From contig OY365806.1 in NCBI GenBank assembly GCA_959347315.1, positions 31,808,818-31,872,817 on the forward strand: DNA of 64,000 nucleotides, given 5' to 3'. Origin of the DNA: Bimastos eiseni (taxonomy: Eukaryota; Annelida; Clitellata; Crassiclitellata; Lumbricidae). Made by a program: the position numbers and the translations under genes. A model generated the notes under the pieces. It saw nothing but the letters and a program-made list of their open reading frames with translations, did not search any database and was not told the origin of the DNA. Numbering within the stretch: the stretch's first letter is position 1; the number at the start of each line of letters is the position of its first letter. Shown here piece by piece: positions 1 through 12,700 of the stretch.

Positions 1-679
1 TGTGTGACATGTGATTGACGTCAGTCCTCTCCGATGTCTGCTCTATAGTCTGAAGGTTCAACAGTCTGAAGGTTCGATAGTCCGAAGATTCTATACTCCG
101 ACATTAAGTTAACTAGAATCTGGATTAACTGATGAAAAGAATGTGTAAAACTGGGAGCTGGATTGATAAGAAATGAATCATGCCTAAATGGAAGCTGGAA
201 GAATGAAAAGAATTATGCAATCGAGCTTCTAACAAACATAATTCTGCTCATCAGTCCAGCTACCATTAAAACCACAATCTTATCATTTATCGACCGGTCA
301 CCATGCAATCTTGGGACTATCGAACCTTTGGACTATCGATATAGAACCGTCCTCTCCATCCCATGCCTCTCCATCCTTCGATCCCCCCATCCATCAATCT
401 CGTCCTTCTCATTAGAGGAATTTGCCGTTCAGGCAGACAGGGAAGCATGGTGGCAAATGTCACCTAGTTACTGACGCTTGTTCACCTTTGGTAGACTCAA
501 GGAAAGACAATACTAAAAATATCACTAAATGGAACTCTTCTATTATTTTATTAATATCTGCATTAGCCAAAACCTGGTGAAGCTGTCAGTATTAAACTGG
601 TTATTGACTGTTGATGAGTGATTGGTTTCTGATTGTTGATTGATTTGAGGTTCTGCTGATATTGACCATCACCATCCAG
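1..679 (+). other. APC intron, left edge of window
   Basis: No exon seen. Two features stand out. Short units resembling TAGTCTGAAGGTTC around 42-104 recur in inverted orientation around 313-345, so this may be a degraded inverted-repeat element. Positions 108-215 hold, on the minus strand, copies of a dispersed 35-bp motif containing TTTTCATCAATCCAGCTTC that recurs at 42.8-45.5 kb. The rest is ordinary AT-rich intron. Confidence 0.5.
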
Positions 680-748
680 GTCCAGCCATTGCAGCACTCA
701 TGAAGTTATCCTTCGATGAGGAACACAGACATGCGATCTGCAATCTTG
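680..748 (+). CDS. APC: APC exon, armadillo repeat segment
   Basis: The translation contains MKLSFDEEHRH, identical to vertebrate APC in the armadillo domain, followed by NLG that joins the GLQAI of the next exon. The acceptor AG is at 678-679 and the donor GT at 749-750 (GTACGT). It ends in phase 1, which fits the start of the next exon at 1804. A second possible acceptor at 684-685 would shorten the exon by two codons. Confidence 0.9.
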
Positions 749-3700
749 GTACGTCGTTACGATTACCAATTGATTGACATGTTACAAAGTGGAATGTAAT
801 TTTCTGGATACTTTTATAGCACCATCAGTAAACAAACAATGCTTGAAAGAGTTAAAAGTCACTACTGGGTGACTCTTGCATGCAAGCAGGTCCCAACCAA
901 TGGATGCTCATCTGTAATTCTCAATTGACCCTGAGTTCAGAGTTCTAGGCCCATGTTGCATAGTGGATTAGTATTATCATTCAGTGTTCTTATATGATGC
1001 ATAGAGGATTAGTATTATCATCCAGTGTTCTTATATGTTACACAGAGGATTAGTATTGTCATCCAGTGTTCTTATATGATGCATAGAGGATTAGTGTTAT
1101 CCAGTGTTCTTATATGATGCATAGAGGATTAGTATTGTCATCCAGTGTTCTTAGATGATGCATAGAGGATTAGTGTCATCATCGAGTGTTCTTATATGTT
1201 GCATAGAGGATTAGTATTATCAGCCAGTGTTCTTATATGATGCATAGAGGATTAGTGTTATCGTCCAGTGTTCTTATATGTTGCATAAAGGATTGGTATT
1301 GTCATCCAGTGTTCTTGTATGTTGCATAAAGGATTAGTATTGTCATCCAGTGTTCTTATATGATGCATAGAGGATTAAGGTTATCATCCAGTGTTCTTAT
1401 ATGATGCACAGAGGATTAGTGTTATCATCCAGTGTTCTTATATGTTGCATAGAGGATTAGTATTATCATCCAGTGTTCTTATATGGTGCATAGAGGATTA
1501 GTATTATCATCCAGTGTTCTTAGATGATGCATAGAGGATTTGTGTTATCATCCAGTGTTCTTATGTGTTACATAGAGGATTAGTATTATCATCCAGTGTT
1601 CTTTGTTTGTCATCAGGCTACAGAGTAACTGCGTTCCCATCGGACAACAGTGCCATAATTTAGACTTGCGTAGGAAGTATATTTGTGAGTTACCTAAAGA
1701 TACTATGTTGTTTGTATAGAAACGTGTGTGTTGGCATCGAATACTAATCCTCTATGCAACATATAAGAACACTTTGAAGGCTTGTGTTGTGTCTGGTTTG
1801 CAGGTGGCCTTCAGGCAATCGTGGAATTGCTTCAACTGGATGAGGAGGTGAATGGCAACACAGTGGAACAGTACAACATCACGATGCGTCGCTATGCCTG
1901 CATGGCGCTCACCAATCTCACATTTGGCGATGGCACAAACAAGGCGCTCCTCTGCTCGTACAAGGGAGCAACTAGTGCCCTCGTCTCTCAGCTTCACTCC
2001 CCAAATGAGGACCTCTGCCAGGTCGCAGCTAGTGTCCTTCGAAACCTCTCTTGGCGTGCCGATCTCGCAAGCAAGAAGGTTCTTCGGGAGGTTGGATCTG
2101 TGGTTGCGCTCATGGAGGCAGCAATGGCAGTGGAGAAAGAATCGACGCTCAAGAGCATTCTGAGCGCTCTGTGGAACCTTTCGGCTCATTGCAGTGAGAA
2201 CAAGGAGGACATCTGTGCAGTGAGTGGGGCTCTGAAGTTCCTCGTGGGCACGCTCACATACCAGAGCCCATCGAAGACCCTGGCGGTCGTGGAGAATGGC
2301 GGCGGGATCCTGCGCAACATTTCGAGCCACATTGCAGTCTGTGAGGACTATCGCGCTATCCTACGACAGCACGACTGCCTCCAGATACTCTTGCATCACC
2401 TAGAATCGTCAAGTCTCACGATCGTGAGCAACGCGTGTGGGACGCTCTGGAACCTTTCCGCGAGGTGTGCTGAGGACCAGCAGATGCTGTGGGACCTTGG
2501 TGCTGTCAACAAGCTGCGCAACCTCATTCACTCTAAGCACAAGATGATCTCAATGGGAAGTGCAGCCGCGCTCAAGAACCTCCTGTCCGCGCGGCCGGAG
2601 ATGAATGCAGCCAACGATGATCGAATGCACGCTGCCGTTTCGCCCGGACTCCACGTGCGTCGCCAGAGGGCGCTAGAGGCGGAACTCGAGGCTCAGGAGC
2701 TCACGGAGACATGTGAGAACATCGAGGGTTTCCAGAATCGCCCGACACGATCACGTTCGCAGGATTCACATGTTGCAGCCAAGCTCTCTCGTGTCCCAAC
2801 TGGTGGAGATGCGCCACACGTCGTGTTGGCATTCAATCAGTCGACCTACGACCCTTCCACTCGACCTGAAGCGAAAGCGAACGTAGGCCGATCGGAGAGT
2901 CAGGACAGCGTTGGCAGCACTCATTCGGACATATCTCACGACCGCATGCGTATGCCATCACAGCTGATGAAAAAACCGCATGCGGCACAGACGCATCTGG
3001 AAGGCCCGGAAAGACGGTCGTCAGAAGAGAACAGACTTGGGTTGGAGGCCTTGGCTAGCGGCCAGAAACTGGGTCGACTTATGCAAATGATGCACGAGGC
3101 AAAAGTCCACGCAGGGCTGCAACCAGGAGACTACGGTCGCGACGGATATCTTGGCAGGGGCCCTCACTCTCTCGAGAGCTCGCCTGCGAGCCACCGCAGA
3201 TGGCAGGAGGACGCCGGACGATACACTAATATTGGGAAGCGTGTGGCATACATGTCCTCGGCCGACGAAGCGATGAGCTTCACGCACCTATCTCCGTGCA
3301 TGGAGAACCTTCACCTGACGATGCCAGAGCTCGACCAAGACCAAGATGAGCCAATCAACTTCAGTACTAAATATGTTGAAGTCCCACAGGACCCAACCAA
3401 CGACCCACCGATTCCCCAGCCGAACAAACCCTCTAAACATCCTGCCCGAGTTGCTGATGTCCAGTCGACGTCCACTCATTCGATGCACGCTCAGCGCAAA
3501 ATTGCTGCGATACAGGATATTGGTGTGGGCATTCCATTGCCCAACCCTCGGGTATTGGCCGGTGGTGTCCCGCCCGGCCGATCGGGACCTCAAGCCGTGG
3601 CCGGACGTTCTGCTACATCGGTCAGACCTGTACGATCGACATCTATGGTTGCTGGTGGACGTTTTGCTCCTCCTGTGACACCTGGGCTGGTGGTCGCATC

Positions 3701-6700
3701 TGGGCTCAACTCACCCATTCGACCACTGAGCAGTGTCAAACATGCAGTGGTGCCAAATTCAGTTGCAAACGCTGGTGCTGTGGGGTTTGTCGGCAAGGCC
3801 ATGTACACCAGAAATGGCCACCCTCACGTTCAGGGAAGGGTTATGGCGAGCTTCTCGGGGTATGGAAAGGCGGAAATGGATGTTGAACAGCCGACAAACT
3901 ACAGCATCCAGTTTGCTGAATGCGACGATGAAGACGAAGAGCCAAGTTTTGCTGAAGAACCCATCAACTATAGCACTCGGTACACCGAACACGAAGCCAC
4001 CAGTCATGTCGGCTACAGCTTGCCAGAGACGCACTGTGCGACCTCGGGCTTCAATGATGACACCGTCACAACCTTTTGCACAGAAGGCACGCCAATGAAT
4101 TTCCTGTCTACGGCAACCTCTATGAACGACCTGTCTTGCCGAGGAGCTGCTGCGGCACAGAGAAAAGCTGAGGCTTCGGTTGGTCGTAAGATAGGCGGCA
4201 AAGAGACGGTTGAGCGAATCAAGAGTCATTCGGATGCCGAGTGTTCTAGCATATCTGGAAGCCAGAGCACCGATCACCGTACATCATCTACCATTGTAAC
4301 TGAGAAAAAACAGCCAGAAGAGGTGAAGAGTGGACGAATTTCAACAGCAGACAGCGTGTTTCTGGAGCAGTCCACTCGATGTGGTCAGGTCCCTTCCATC
4401 TACTCCTATAAGGACAGCACCGGTGCATCGAGTCCGTGTGATAAACCGAAGCAATACTGCACCGAAGGAACTCCAATGTGCTTCTCACACTCGAGCTCAT
4501 TGAGCAGTCTCCAGATTCCAGAAGTCGGTGAAGACGACTCAGCTGGGAAGCAGGTCCTGGTTCCAAAGCCAGGACTCTGCCTTCCAGACATCGATGAGAA
4601 CTGTGCTCTGGATGTGTTGAACTCTGACGAAACGACTGTGATTACCTCTAAGATGATGGCTGAAGGAGGGGCAGGGCCTGCATCCTCCGCATCTGGTCAC
4701 CACGCCACGACAAAGACCGTGACCTTCGACGACAACAATCAGATTCAGATCCAGGAGACACCGCTCATGTTTTCGCGATGTAGTTCGCTGGGCTCACTGA
4801 GCAGCTTTGACACTCACTCGGTACACAGCTCTGTCGTCAGCGAGTACAGTCGCCGAGCGAGCGAGGTTGTCTCGCCGAGCGACCTTCCGGATTCGCCCTG
4901 CGACACGATGCCCCCAAGTCCGTCGTACAAGTCGAGTGCTAGGAAGTTTTCGGCTGACCAACAAGAGGTCGAAAAGATAGGTCAGTCGCAGCCTAAGAAG
5001 CCTGGCGACGATGCTTCCACAAAAATCACAGGCTGTCCTGCGAAGGATAACAGCCAAACGGCATTGCAGCTTCCTTCGGCACATCAGGCGTCTGGAATTC
5101 CGACCCTTGCTGGTGGACAGAACTGTGAATTCTTGGAGCAATCGCCTCCCATTGTCTATGCCGATGAGGGTTCAGTCTGTGGCATTTCTGGTGCTACGAG
5201 TCTTTCTGCGCTGACCATGGATGATGATGCAGAGATACCAAGGAGGCTGAGTCGACGGATCAAACCATTGGGTGAGGAGGGGGAACGTCATGAAAAGCGG
5301 TCAATGCCCAGCACAAACAACAATGCCGGGGAATTGATGAAAACTGGAGAACTGAGCGTCGAGGATGACGACAATTCGTCTGTTTCTGAGGGCGAGGAGA
5401 ACATGCTCGCCGAGTGCATCAGTCTTGCGATGCCAAGCAAGTCATCGAAGCGCATGGTACATAGCTGCTCAGATGGACTAATCAAGAAGGAAACTGGGGC
5501 CAGAAGAGATGCAGGCAACAGCAGAGGATTGCAATGCAGCAAAATTATGACTAGTCCCTCGCTTGGGGCGATGCCAGCAGCAAAGGCTGCATCGTTCGGA
5601 GAGAGACAGAGAAACGTCTACCATGCTGTTCCTGATGCAGTAGATGCGTCTGGATGCGACAGTCCAAGGAAGTACGCCACCGAAGACACGCCGCTGAATT
5701 TTTCGCACTGTGGGTCGCTTGGCGACCTGAGTGCAGACAGCAGCAATCTGGTGAATACAACAGTGAGGTTCATTGAGAAACCGGAATCAAAACCAACAGC
5801 GGACGATAATTCTGATGTGAGTTCCTTGTCTGACAGCAATGAGAACTATGAGGACCTTCTGTTTGAGGTAATAGAAGCTGCAATGCCTAAGAGCAAGAAA
5901 GCATCATCTAAGAAGAATGCTATTCGAGCGGAAGGATCAGGGACTAAGACCCCTCCACCAAAGGCTGCCAGTCGAAATCCAGTTGTGCAACTGGTCAAGC
6001 CGGGTGCTCAGAGTGTTCGATCGATGAACGGCTACTCATACTTGCTCGGAACCACCTCTGAGCTGGACGGTGTGAAGATGTATGCAGTTGAGGGTACGCC
6101 AATCGAGTTTTCGAGGTCAACGTCATTGAGCAATCTAACAATTGAGTCAATGGACGGAGCAGACAAAGATCGAGTCCATGTGCTGAAGTCACAAGGTGCT
6201 GAAAGCCAGCCGCATCCACCTGGTGAGCAGCCACAGAGCATCGCCGTCCGAAACCCAACTTTTCATGCACAGAATCTGGCAAGTGACGATGTTATGCATT
6301 CGTATGGGATTGAGGATACACCAGCAGTGTTCTCAAGAAATGATTCTTTGAGCTCTCTAAGTGGAGCCGAAGACGAGGAAGGGATGCGAGGAGGAAGTAA
6401 CAGAGGAGCAGTGGGAGTGAGTGGGATGAAGCCTCTGGGAAATACTGTTCGAGATAGAACGACGGTGTCTAAGACCCTAGCAGTTGGAAGGACCTCTCTC
6501 CAGTCACCCACTGTTGCCCGCCTTCGCACACCAACTGCTGGCCTCCGAATATTTTCGAGTGGCACAAATCTGACATCAACGCCACACAACAAACAGATGA
6601 GGTCGCCAATCGGAGGTCAGGAGGACCAGGTCGTTCAGTATGCAGTTGAAGGAACGCCGGAAAACGTCTCGCGAAATCTTTCGCCAACGCCGCGATTCGC

Positions 6701-9700
6701 TGTCGCAAGCAATCGAAACCTCACTGAACCAGAACCAGACCAGAGTGCCTGCTTCCTAGTTGAGGGCACTCCGGCTCAGTTTTCTTGCAACAGCTCCCTG
6801 TCGTCGTTGAGCCTTGAGTCTTTCAGTTTTGAACCAACTCCTTCTGAGGCTGCACTTCTCGAAGAATGCATCAATGCTGCGATGCCGAAAAGCAAGAAGC
6901 GTACGAAGAAGAGCGAACTGCCTCAGACAAGCCCCCTAAAGGGTTCGAAGCCGATTAGACGTAGCCTTGTCCGAGAAGCCTCGTGTGATGACGCCACTGA
7001 CATTGCAAGGGTGAAATATTGCTTATTTGATTGATGTAGACTTACCTGTATGATTTACCATTGTGTTTCATTAGCTGATTGTAAGAAGGGCAATATCAAA
7101 TTTCAGTTGTATTGTATTTGTCTGTGCACCTGTGCCAATTAGCGCAAACCGGCATGCCCACTCAAGCTTTGCTTCCATGCAGCATATGCAACCTAGTAGT
7201 TAAGGAACCTATTGATGTAATAACATGTTTGATGTGTGGTGGTATATATCACTCCAAGTGCTATAAAGCCTAATCAGGACGATGAGATTACTCTAAATAA
7301 CTTTACTATGAATTCGAGGCATGAGGAAGGCCTACATATAGGATGACAAGTTTAAACTAGATTTATTTTCCAGATGACCGAGATAACCGTACATTAATTA
7401 ATAACATAGACACTGACCCTGATCAAAACTATTTTGCTAATATCTCTTGGAACAGTTCTTATTCTTCCCTACAATGCCTTCTAGAGGAAGCTGGAAAAGT
7501 TCTGCAATGTATAATTCTGATTCCATTGAGCCTAATTTTTCAGTTCTCCATATTAACTGTAGAAGTATGTTCCGTAATTAACTGAGATCCAAGATATACT
7601 TCACCACTCAGGTGTCTCAAAATTAGCACTTTCTGAAACATGGTTGTAGCATAATATGGAAGACATTATTAATATATCAGGGTATGAATTCATTCATATG
7701 TCGAGGAATGGGAGTCGAGGAGGAGGGTCAGATTACTCGTAAAGGAAAATATGAATTTTCAATTTATACGACCAAACAGCGAGAAATGTGTTATATGTTC
7801 TTAATCACAGTATTTATTAGAGCATAACCGGAAATCGCTTCGGCTGGATAGCTAGTTTTTTGGGACAGTTCGGAAGTATTCGCCTTGGCATATATTGCAG
7901 ACACAAATAGTTAAAATTAAAAAAATTAATTGAATAATTTTTTTATAAACTTGAACAATCTAAAAACGAAAATTTTATATTTAAAGCCATCGTAGTAGTT
8001 ATTACAGGCACGAACATTTACTTAACTAATTTTTCGTTATGCATAACGGCGAAAGTGGCCGAAGTCGACAATTTTAAGCTTCACCTGCAGATGGTACTCG
8101 CCGGGCCAGAGTTACCTCTACTATTCGGTTTGTATCCAGATACTTGGATTCGGTACTCAGTGGAAATTGTGTACTCAGTTATGCCCTAGTATTTATAGCT
8201 TTCAGTAACAGAACAGTGAAAGTACTCAATTTTTAAGTGTGTTAAATAATGTGTAAATGTTCAACAATGAACAATAAGCTTCAAGTCATATTTTCTACGA
8301 CTTGATTTGTTACTGTGTTATGTCAGGCATGGAAATTACTTAGAACTGTTCAGTATGACCATATCAAAACTTTGACATTCTGCTGTACTGATTCTGAACA
8401 GCAGTGAGATCTTCCCTCAGAATCTTGTACAATCTTCCTGTCTGAGCTATTGGAGCTTGTATCTTGCATACATTATGTACTTTGTCCACCCAACAAAAAC
8501 ATCTTTTCTCAGTGGCCATCGAAATGCAGCAGCCATCGAAATGCAGCAGCAGTTCCATATGGGTGAATGAAATTCATTTGAACATCATAATGTTATTTGG
8601 ATATAGAGCAGATAGAACCAACCCCCATTCATAAACTGCTCCTTCATTAATTGAATGGATCACATTACCACATTTCATCTAAAATAGCAAAGGACGTTGA
8701 CATCCTAGCTAAAGCTCCTTGCATACTCCCCAAGTCAATTAGAATTAAATTGTACTACTCCCCTTTCTAACCATACTTGACCTTTTGTAACATGATATGG
8801 GCATCCGTGTATGAATATAGGTTCAAAAAAACTAGTATTGCTACAAAAGAGAGCAGTAAGAATAATTGGAGGCTCCTGTAGAGGCACTCATGCAAGTATA
8901 TACTACCAGGTGTATAAGCTATTGACAATTAATCAAATTGGGGTCCTTCAAATGTGTGTATTCATTTACCGATACGAACACGACTTTTCCCTTTAGGGGA
9001 TACTTTTCCACTTGACTTGACAACCACACCCACAATACTAGAAATTTAACAGCATATCGCCCAATAAAAGGCTCTAACTAATATACGGAGGTCAAATATA
9101 ATTATTCGTCTCTCTAATAATCTTAAGGCTTTTAAAAATAAATTACGAGCCTTCCTCATAAATTCCTAATTACTATGCCACACATCAACGGTTTAAAAAA
9201 TATTTCTAAATGGTACATATGACTGCCTATATAGTTAAGCTTCTGCTCATCTTTTCATTTAGTTTCTAGTTGTATTATATAATTAAGCTGCAATCGAGAG
9301 AAATTAAATCTAACAAATGATTGTGTGAATAGTCTTCGGCTAAGTAGTATAGGGGTCGTCTTTTAGATCAGTGTTTCCCAAGCTGTGTTCCGCGGAACCC
9401 TAGGGTTCCGCGAGGTGAAAGACAAAGGTCCCGCAGAGAACTGTCAGTATGAACAATAAGCTTCAAACAATTTTAAATAAATTTTATGAATATTTCAATG
9501 GAGGCTTTTCCTTAGCATCTGTGTATGGCTATCATGAAAGAGAATTCATACGTCATTGTCATCGATATTTGTGTTGTTATTAATCTAATCTAGGCCTAAG
9601 CCTATGATAATTATTGTTTGCATTCTAAAGCGTCTGTGCCTACAACGGAATATGTTTAGTTTCGGACGGGGGTTCCGCCCAAAAATGTAAGATCAAAAGG

Positions 9701-12700
9701 GTTCCATGGCCACAAGAGATATGGAAACGTTGTTTTAGATCAATCGCTATACCATTTACTAGTTGGATATGGTTGCAACACTGGTGTCCCTATCTAGCAG
9801 GATTCGTGTCCCTTTTGTCCCCTTTGTAATCAATGTTAAGTTATTGTTCATTCTCTATGGATGTATTTTGTTAAATTGTTTACAATAAAAAAACTTTTAT
9901 TGATTGATTGAAGGGTGAAAGGATTTTGCAGATGAAAACTTCGTCACTTGTGGAGCCCAGAGCTATTGGAAAACAAGAACGAACAGAAAAGAGATTCAAG
10001 GATAAAAATGATGTCCTAGCAAAGCACCCAGATATTTCAGGCTTTACTTGCATCTTGCCGACATCTGGAAATTCGCAGTCACTCAGAGATAATCGCCGAC
10101 TCGCCACAAAAGAAAACCCAAACCCTCTGACTACTGTCTCTAGTCATCGGGCTGCCGATTCCTCCGCTTCAATGCTCTCAGCATCAGATATGTTGAAGGA
10201 GTCATTCCCAGAGCACAGCTCGTCTGCTCTTCTGGACCTCACTCCCGAGGACGACGCTTTCCTGTCTGGCCCCAGCACTGGGGCTAACAACACCGTCATC
10301 TACCGTGGTCCACAGATCAATGATATTTTGGAGATTGTGGAGACCAAGAAGGTCGTTGGGAAGGAAGATGATCTGAAAGAACAGCAGCAGCAGCTCTCAG
10401 CCGAACTGGAGACCACAACTGATTTTGTGTCGAGTAGGTCATAGAGTTCTTTGGTGGCATATTTCTTCAGTAGTACATATAAATAATTAATATCCCAATT
10501 TCCCATTAAATTTACACTAAGTTCCTTGGTGTAAATCAAATCTAACATGGGGTGAACATAATTATCAGAGTTGTTACTGCCAAGGTTGCTTAAATGCAGA
10601 ATCGCTGATGTATTGTTTTATTTATTTATTTCACTTTCTATGTTTTGTTAGCTTTCATTTATAGTATTTTCTCTTCATCGTTCTAGGAAATAATACATTA
10701 AACGATTCATCGGACGTTTTCGACACCTCTTCGTGCTGTCGTCTTCACAACACTTTCGATGAATGCTGTGCTCAGCTGGAGGAAAATGCCGAAATTGTTC
10801 TATCTGAACTGTCAACTAGTTGCAGGACACTAAACTCAACCCTTGAAACCTGCGAGGACGACCTGTTTGCAGAGGACAGTTCGATTCTCCTTGACCAGGA
10901 AGAGGAGAGTGGATCAGAACCAGAGTCTGGAGCGGCTGCTGCTGGTGGCAATGACGATGCAGATGCAGGACAGTCGAGTCAGAGTGACGCGCAGAAAGGT
11001 GCACGCATCGTCAAACTAGTCAACCGTAACACAATTCGGCCTCAAGATGCGACAAAGTCGATAACTGGAAAGCGAAAACAGCTCGCTGCGCGACGGTCAA
11101 CTCCTGCGTCCTCGTCACGAACCAGAGAAATAGGAAATAGATCCACAGTGTATGATCACATGAAACCGAAGGCATCTACACCTCCAAGTGGACGGTCCCC
11201 AGCAGGCAAGTCACGGTCACTGAGCCCAGCTGTACGATCTCAGACCTCCGTTAAGATCCTCCCTGGCGCACACACGCCAGCGAGGTCGAGCAGCACGATT
11301 GGAGTTCGTCTCCAGCCATTTTCCACTGCCACTGAAAGAACTGCATTCCAAAAGCCAGGTGGCCCGAAGGTCAGTCCGCTGGTCCCACCAAGAACCACCT
11401 CTCAGTTGTCGACCCGGTCATCTGCTTCATCGTCGCCTTCATCTCCAAAAGTATGTTCTCTTGATTCAACGAAGTTTGGAGCTAGTCCACTTTTAAAAAC
11501 TTCTAACATAGTTGCTGGTAAGGGTTTGAAAACCAGAGCGGAAGTGCCAAAGCCGTCGACTTTGCCCTCCGCGGTTTCACCGGTTGCCAGGTCTACTGGC
11601 ATCCCTCGGAGAGTGGCAACGAGCAGACTGGACCCCCTTCACGGTGGAGGAGACAGACTCGAGAGCGCCGTCACCACACAACCTGTTGCAATGGTTGAAC
11701 GTCCAAAGCCTCCCATCAAACAGGGAACCTTCATCAAAGAGTTACTATCGGCTCCCATGCCATCTGTGAATGGCATGAATTCTGCAGTTCGAACTGAGGG
11801 TGTTGGAAAATGCAGCACAGCGGAGTGTGACGTCGATTCTACAACTGAGACATCTGTGACATCTGATTTTAGTAGATCTGTTCAAGTGCCAGTGACAAAG
11901 GTGGGGGATTTTGATGCTACAAAAAATGGAGACTTCAGCATCAAGGTCTGTGTTGCCGAGGCCAAGGCTGACCTTTTTATGGACAATATGTCAGACACTA
12001 CTATAACGGCAGAAAGCAGCTCTTTGGGCAACAAGTCAGAGCGACGTATGCCGTTAAAAAACCTAAGCGAAAGTCAGCCAAGCATGACATCTATTCTTAC
12101 CACTATACCAATGCAAAGAAAAAGCTCCCTGGTCAGTGGTAGTGATGATTCTGCTCTGTCAACAGAGGGTGCCATCTCACAGAAAAAGCAGGGCTTTGGA
12201 AAGCTCTCCAGCTTTTGGCTTCGGGACAAGAAAACAAAAGTGCCAAGCGATAAGGTGCAAGCAGTTCCAACAGACGCAACAAACCATAAGAAATCTGGTG
12301 GAATTGGAATAGGAAAATCGCCTAAATCGTTCCGAAAGAGCTTCCCAGCTGGAAGATCGAAAAAGGGGAAGAAAGATGAGACGGAAGGTGAAGAGTCTAT
12401 TAGGGCGCCATGCGATGGAATAGTGCGAAGCTGTACGTATGACAAAATCCTGGAGAAGTCCATTGCATTAGAAGATACAGCGATTGACTTTGATGTTGCA
12501 GAGGACGACACGGATGCTTATTTGTGGAGGCGAACATACACAGTGGAAGAAGGTGAGAAGGCAACAGCAACATCTATGGCTCAGAAAACAGAGTCAAATA
12601 CTCAGGAGAAGAAGTTAGACGGTAAGGAAGGAAAGAAAAATACGCTGAGTTTGTGGAAACGGCATTCAAAGGACAGTTCTAAGGAAAACACTAAAGACAA

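Larger units (their letters stand above)
7011..9931 (+). other. APC intron filled with repeats
   Basis: Phase-0 intron inferred between DIAR and the exon starting at 9932. It contains two pieces of a LINE (7130-7740 and 8620-9250), an inverted copy of a dispersed repeat (7800-8190) and a hAT MITE (9369-9732). Positions 7066-7110 resemble the tail of the SINE described at 54893. No APC coding sequence was seen in it. Confidence 0.7.

Noticed and set aside
163..474. 103-codon open frame
   Set aside because: No domain or homology and it lies in an APC intron; base composition and repeats explain it.
956..1604. CRISPR-like array
   Set aside because: Eukaryotic intron; units are contiguous without unique spacers and are a minisatellite.
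1752..6708. Several minus-strand and alternate-frame ORFs opposite the big APC exon
   Set aside because: They are shadows of the APC frame with no recognisable motif.
7011..7034. APC ending at the stop at 7032-7034
   Set aside because: Conserved APC C-terminal motifs (TFIKE, PFNY, PDZ ligand) lie downstream in phase-compatible exons, so a splice donor at 7011 is preferred, though an intron-retained form remains possible.
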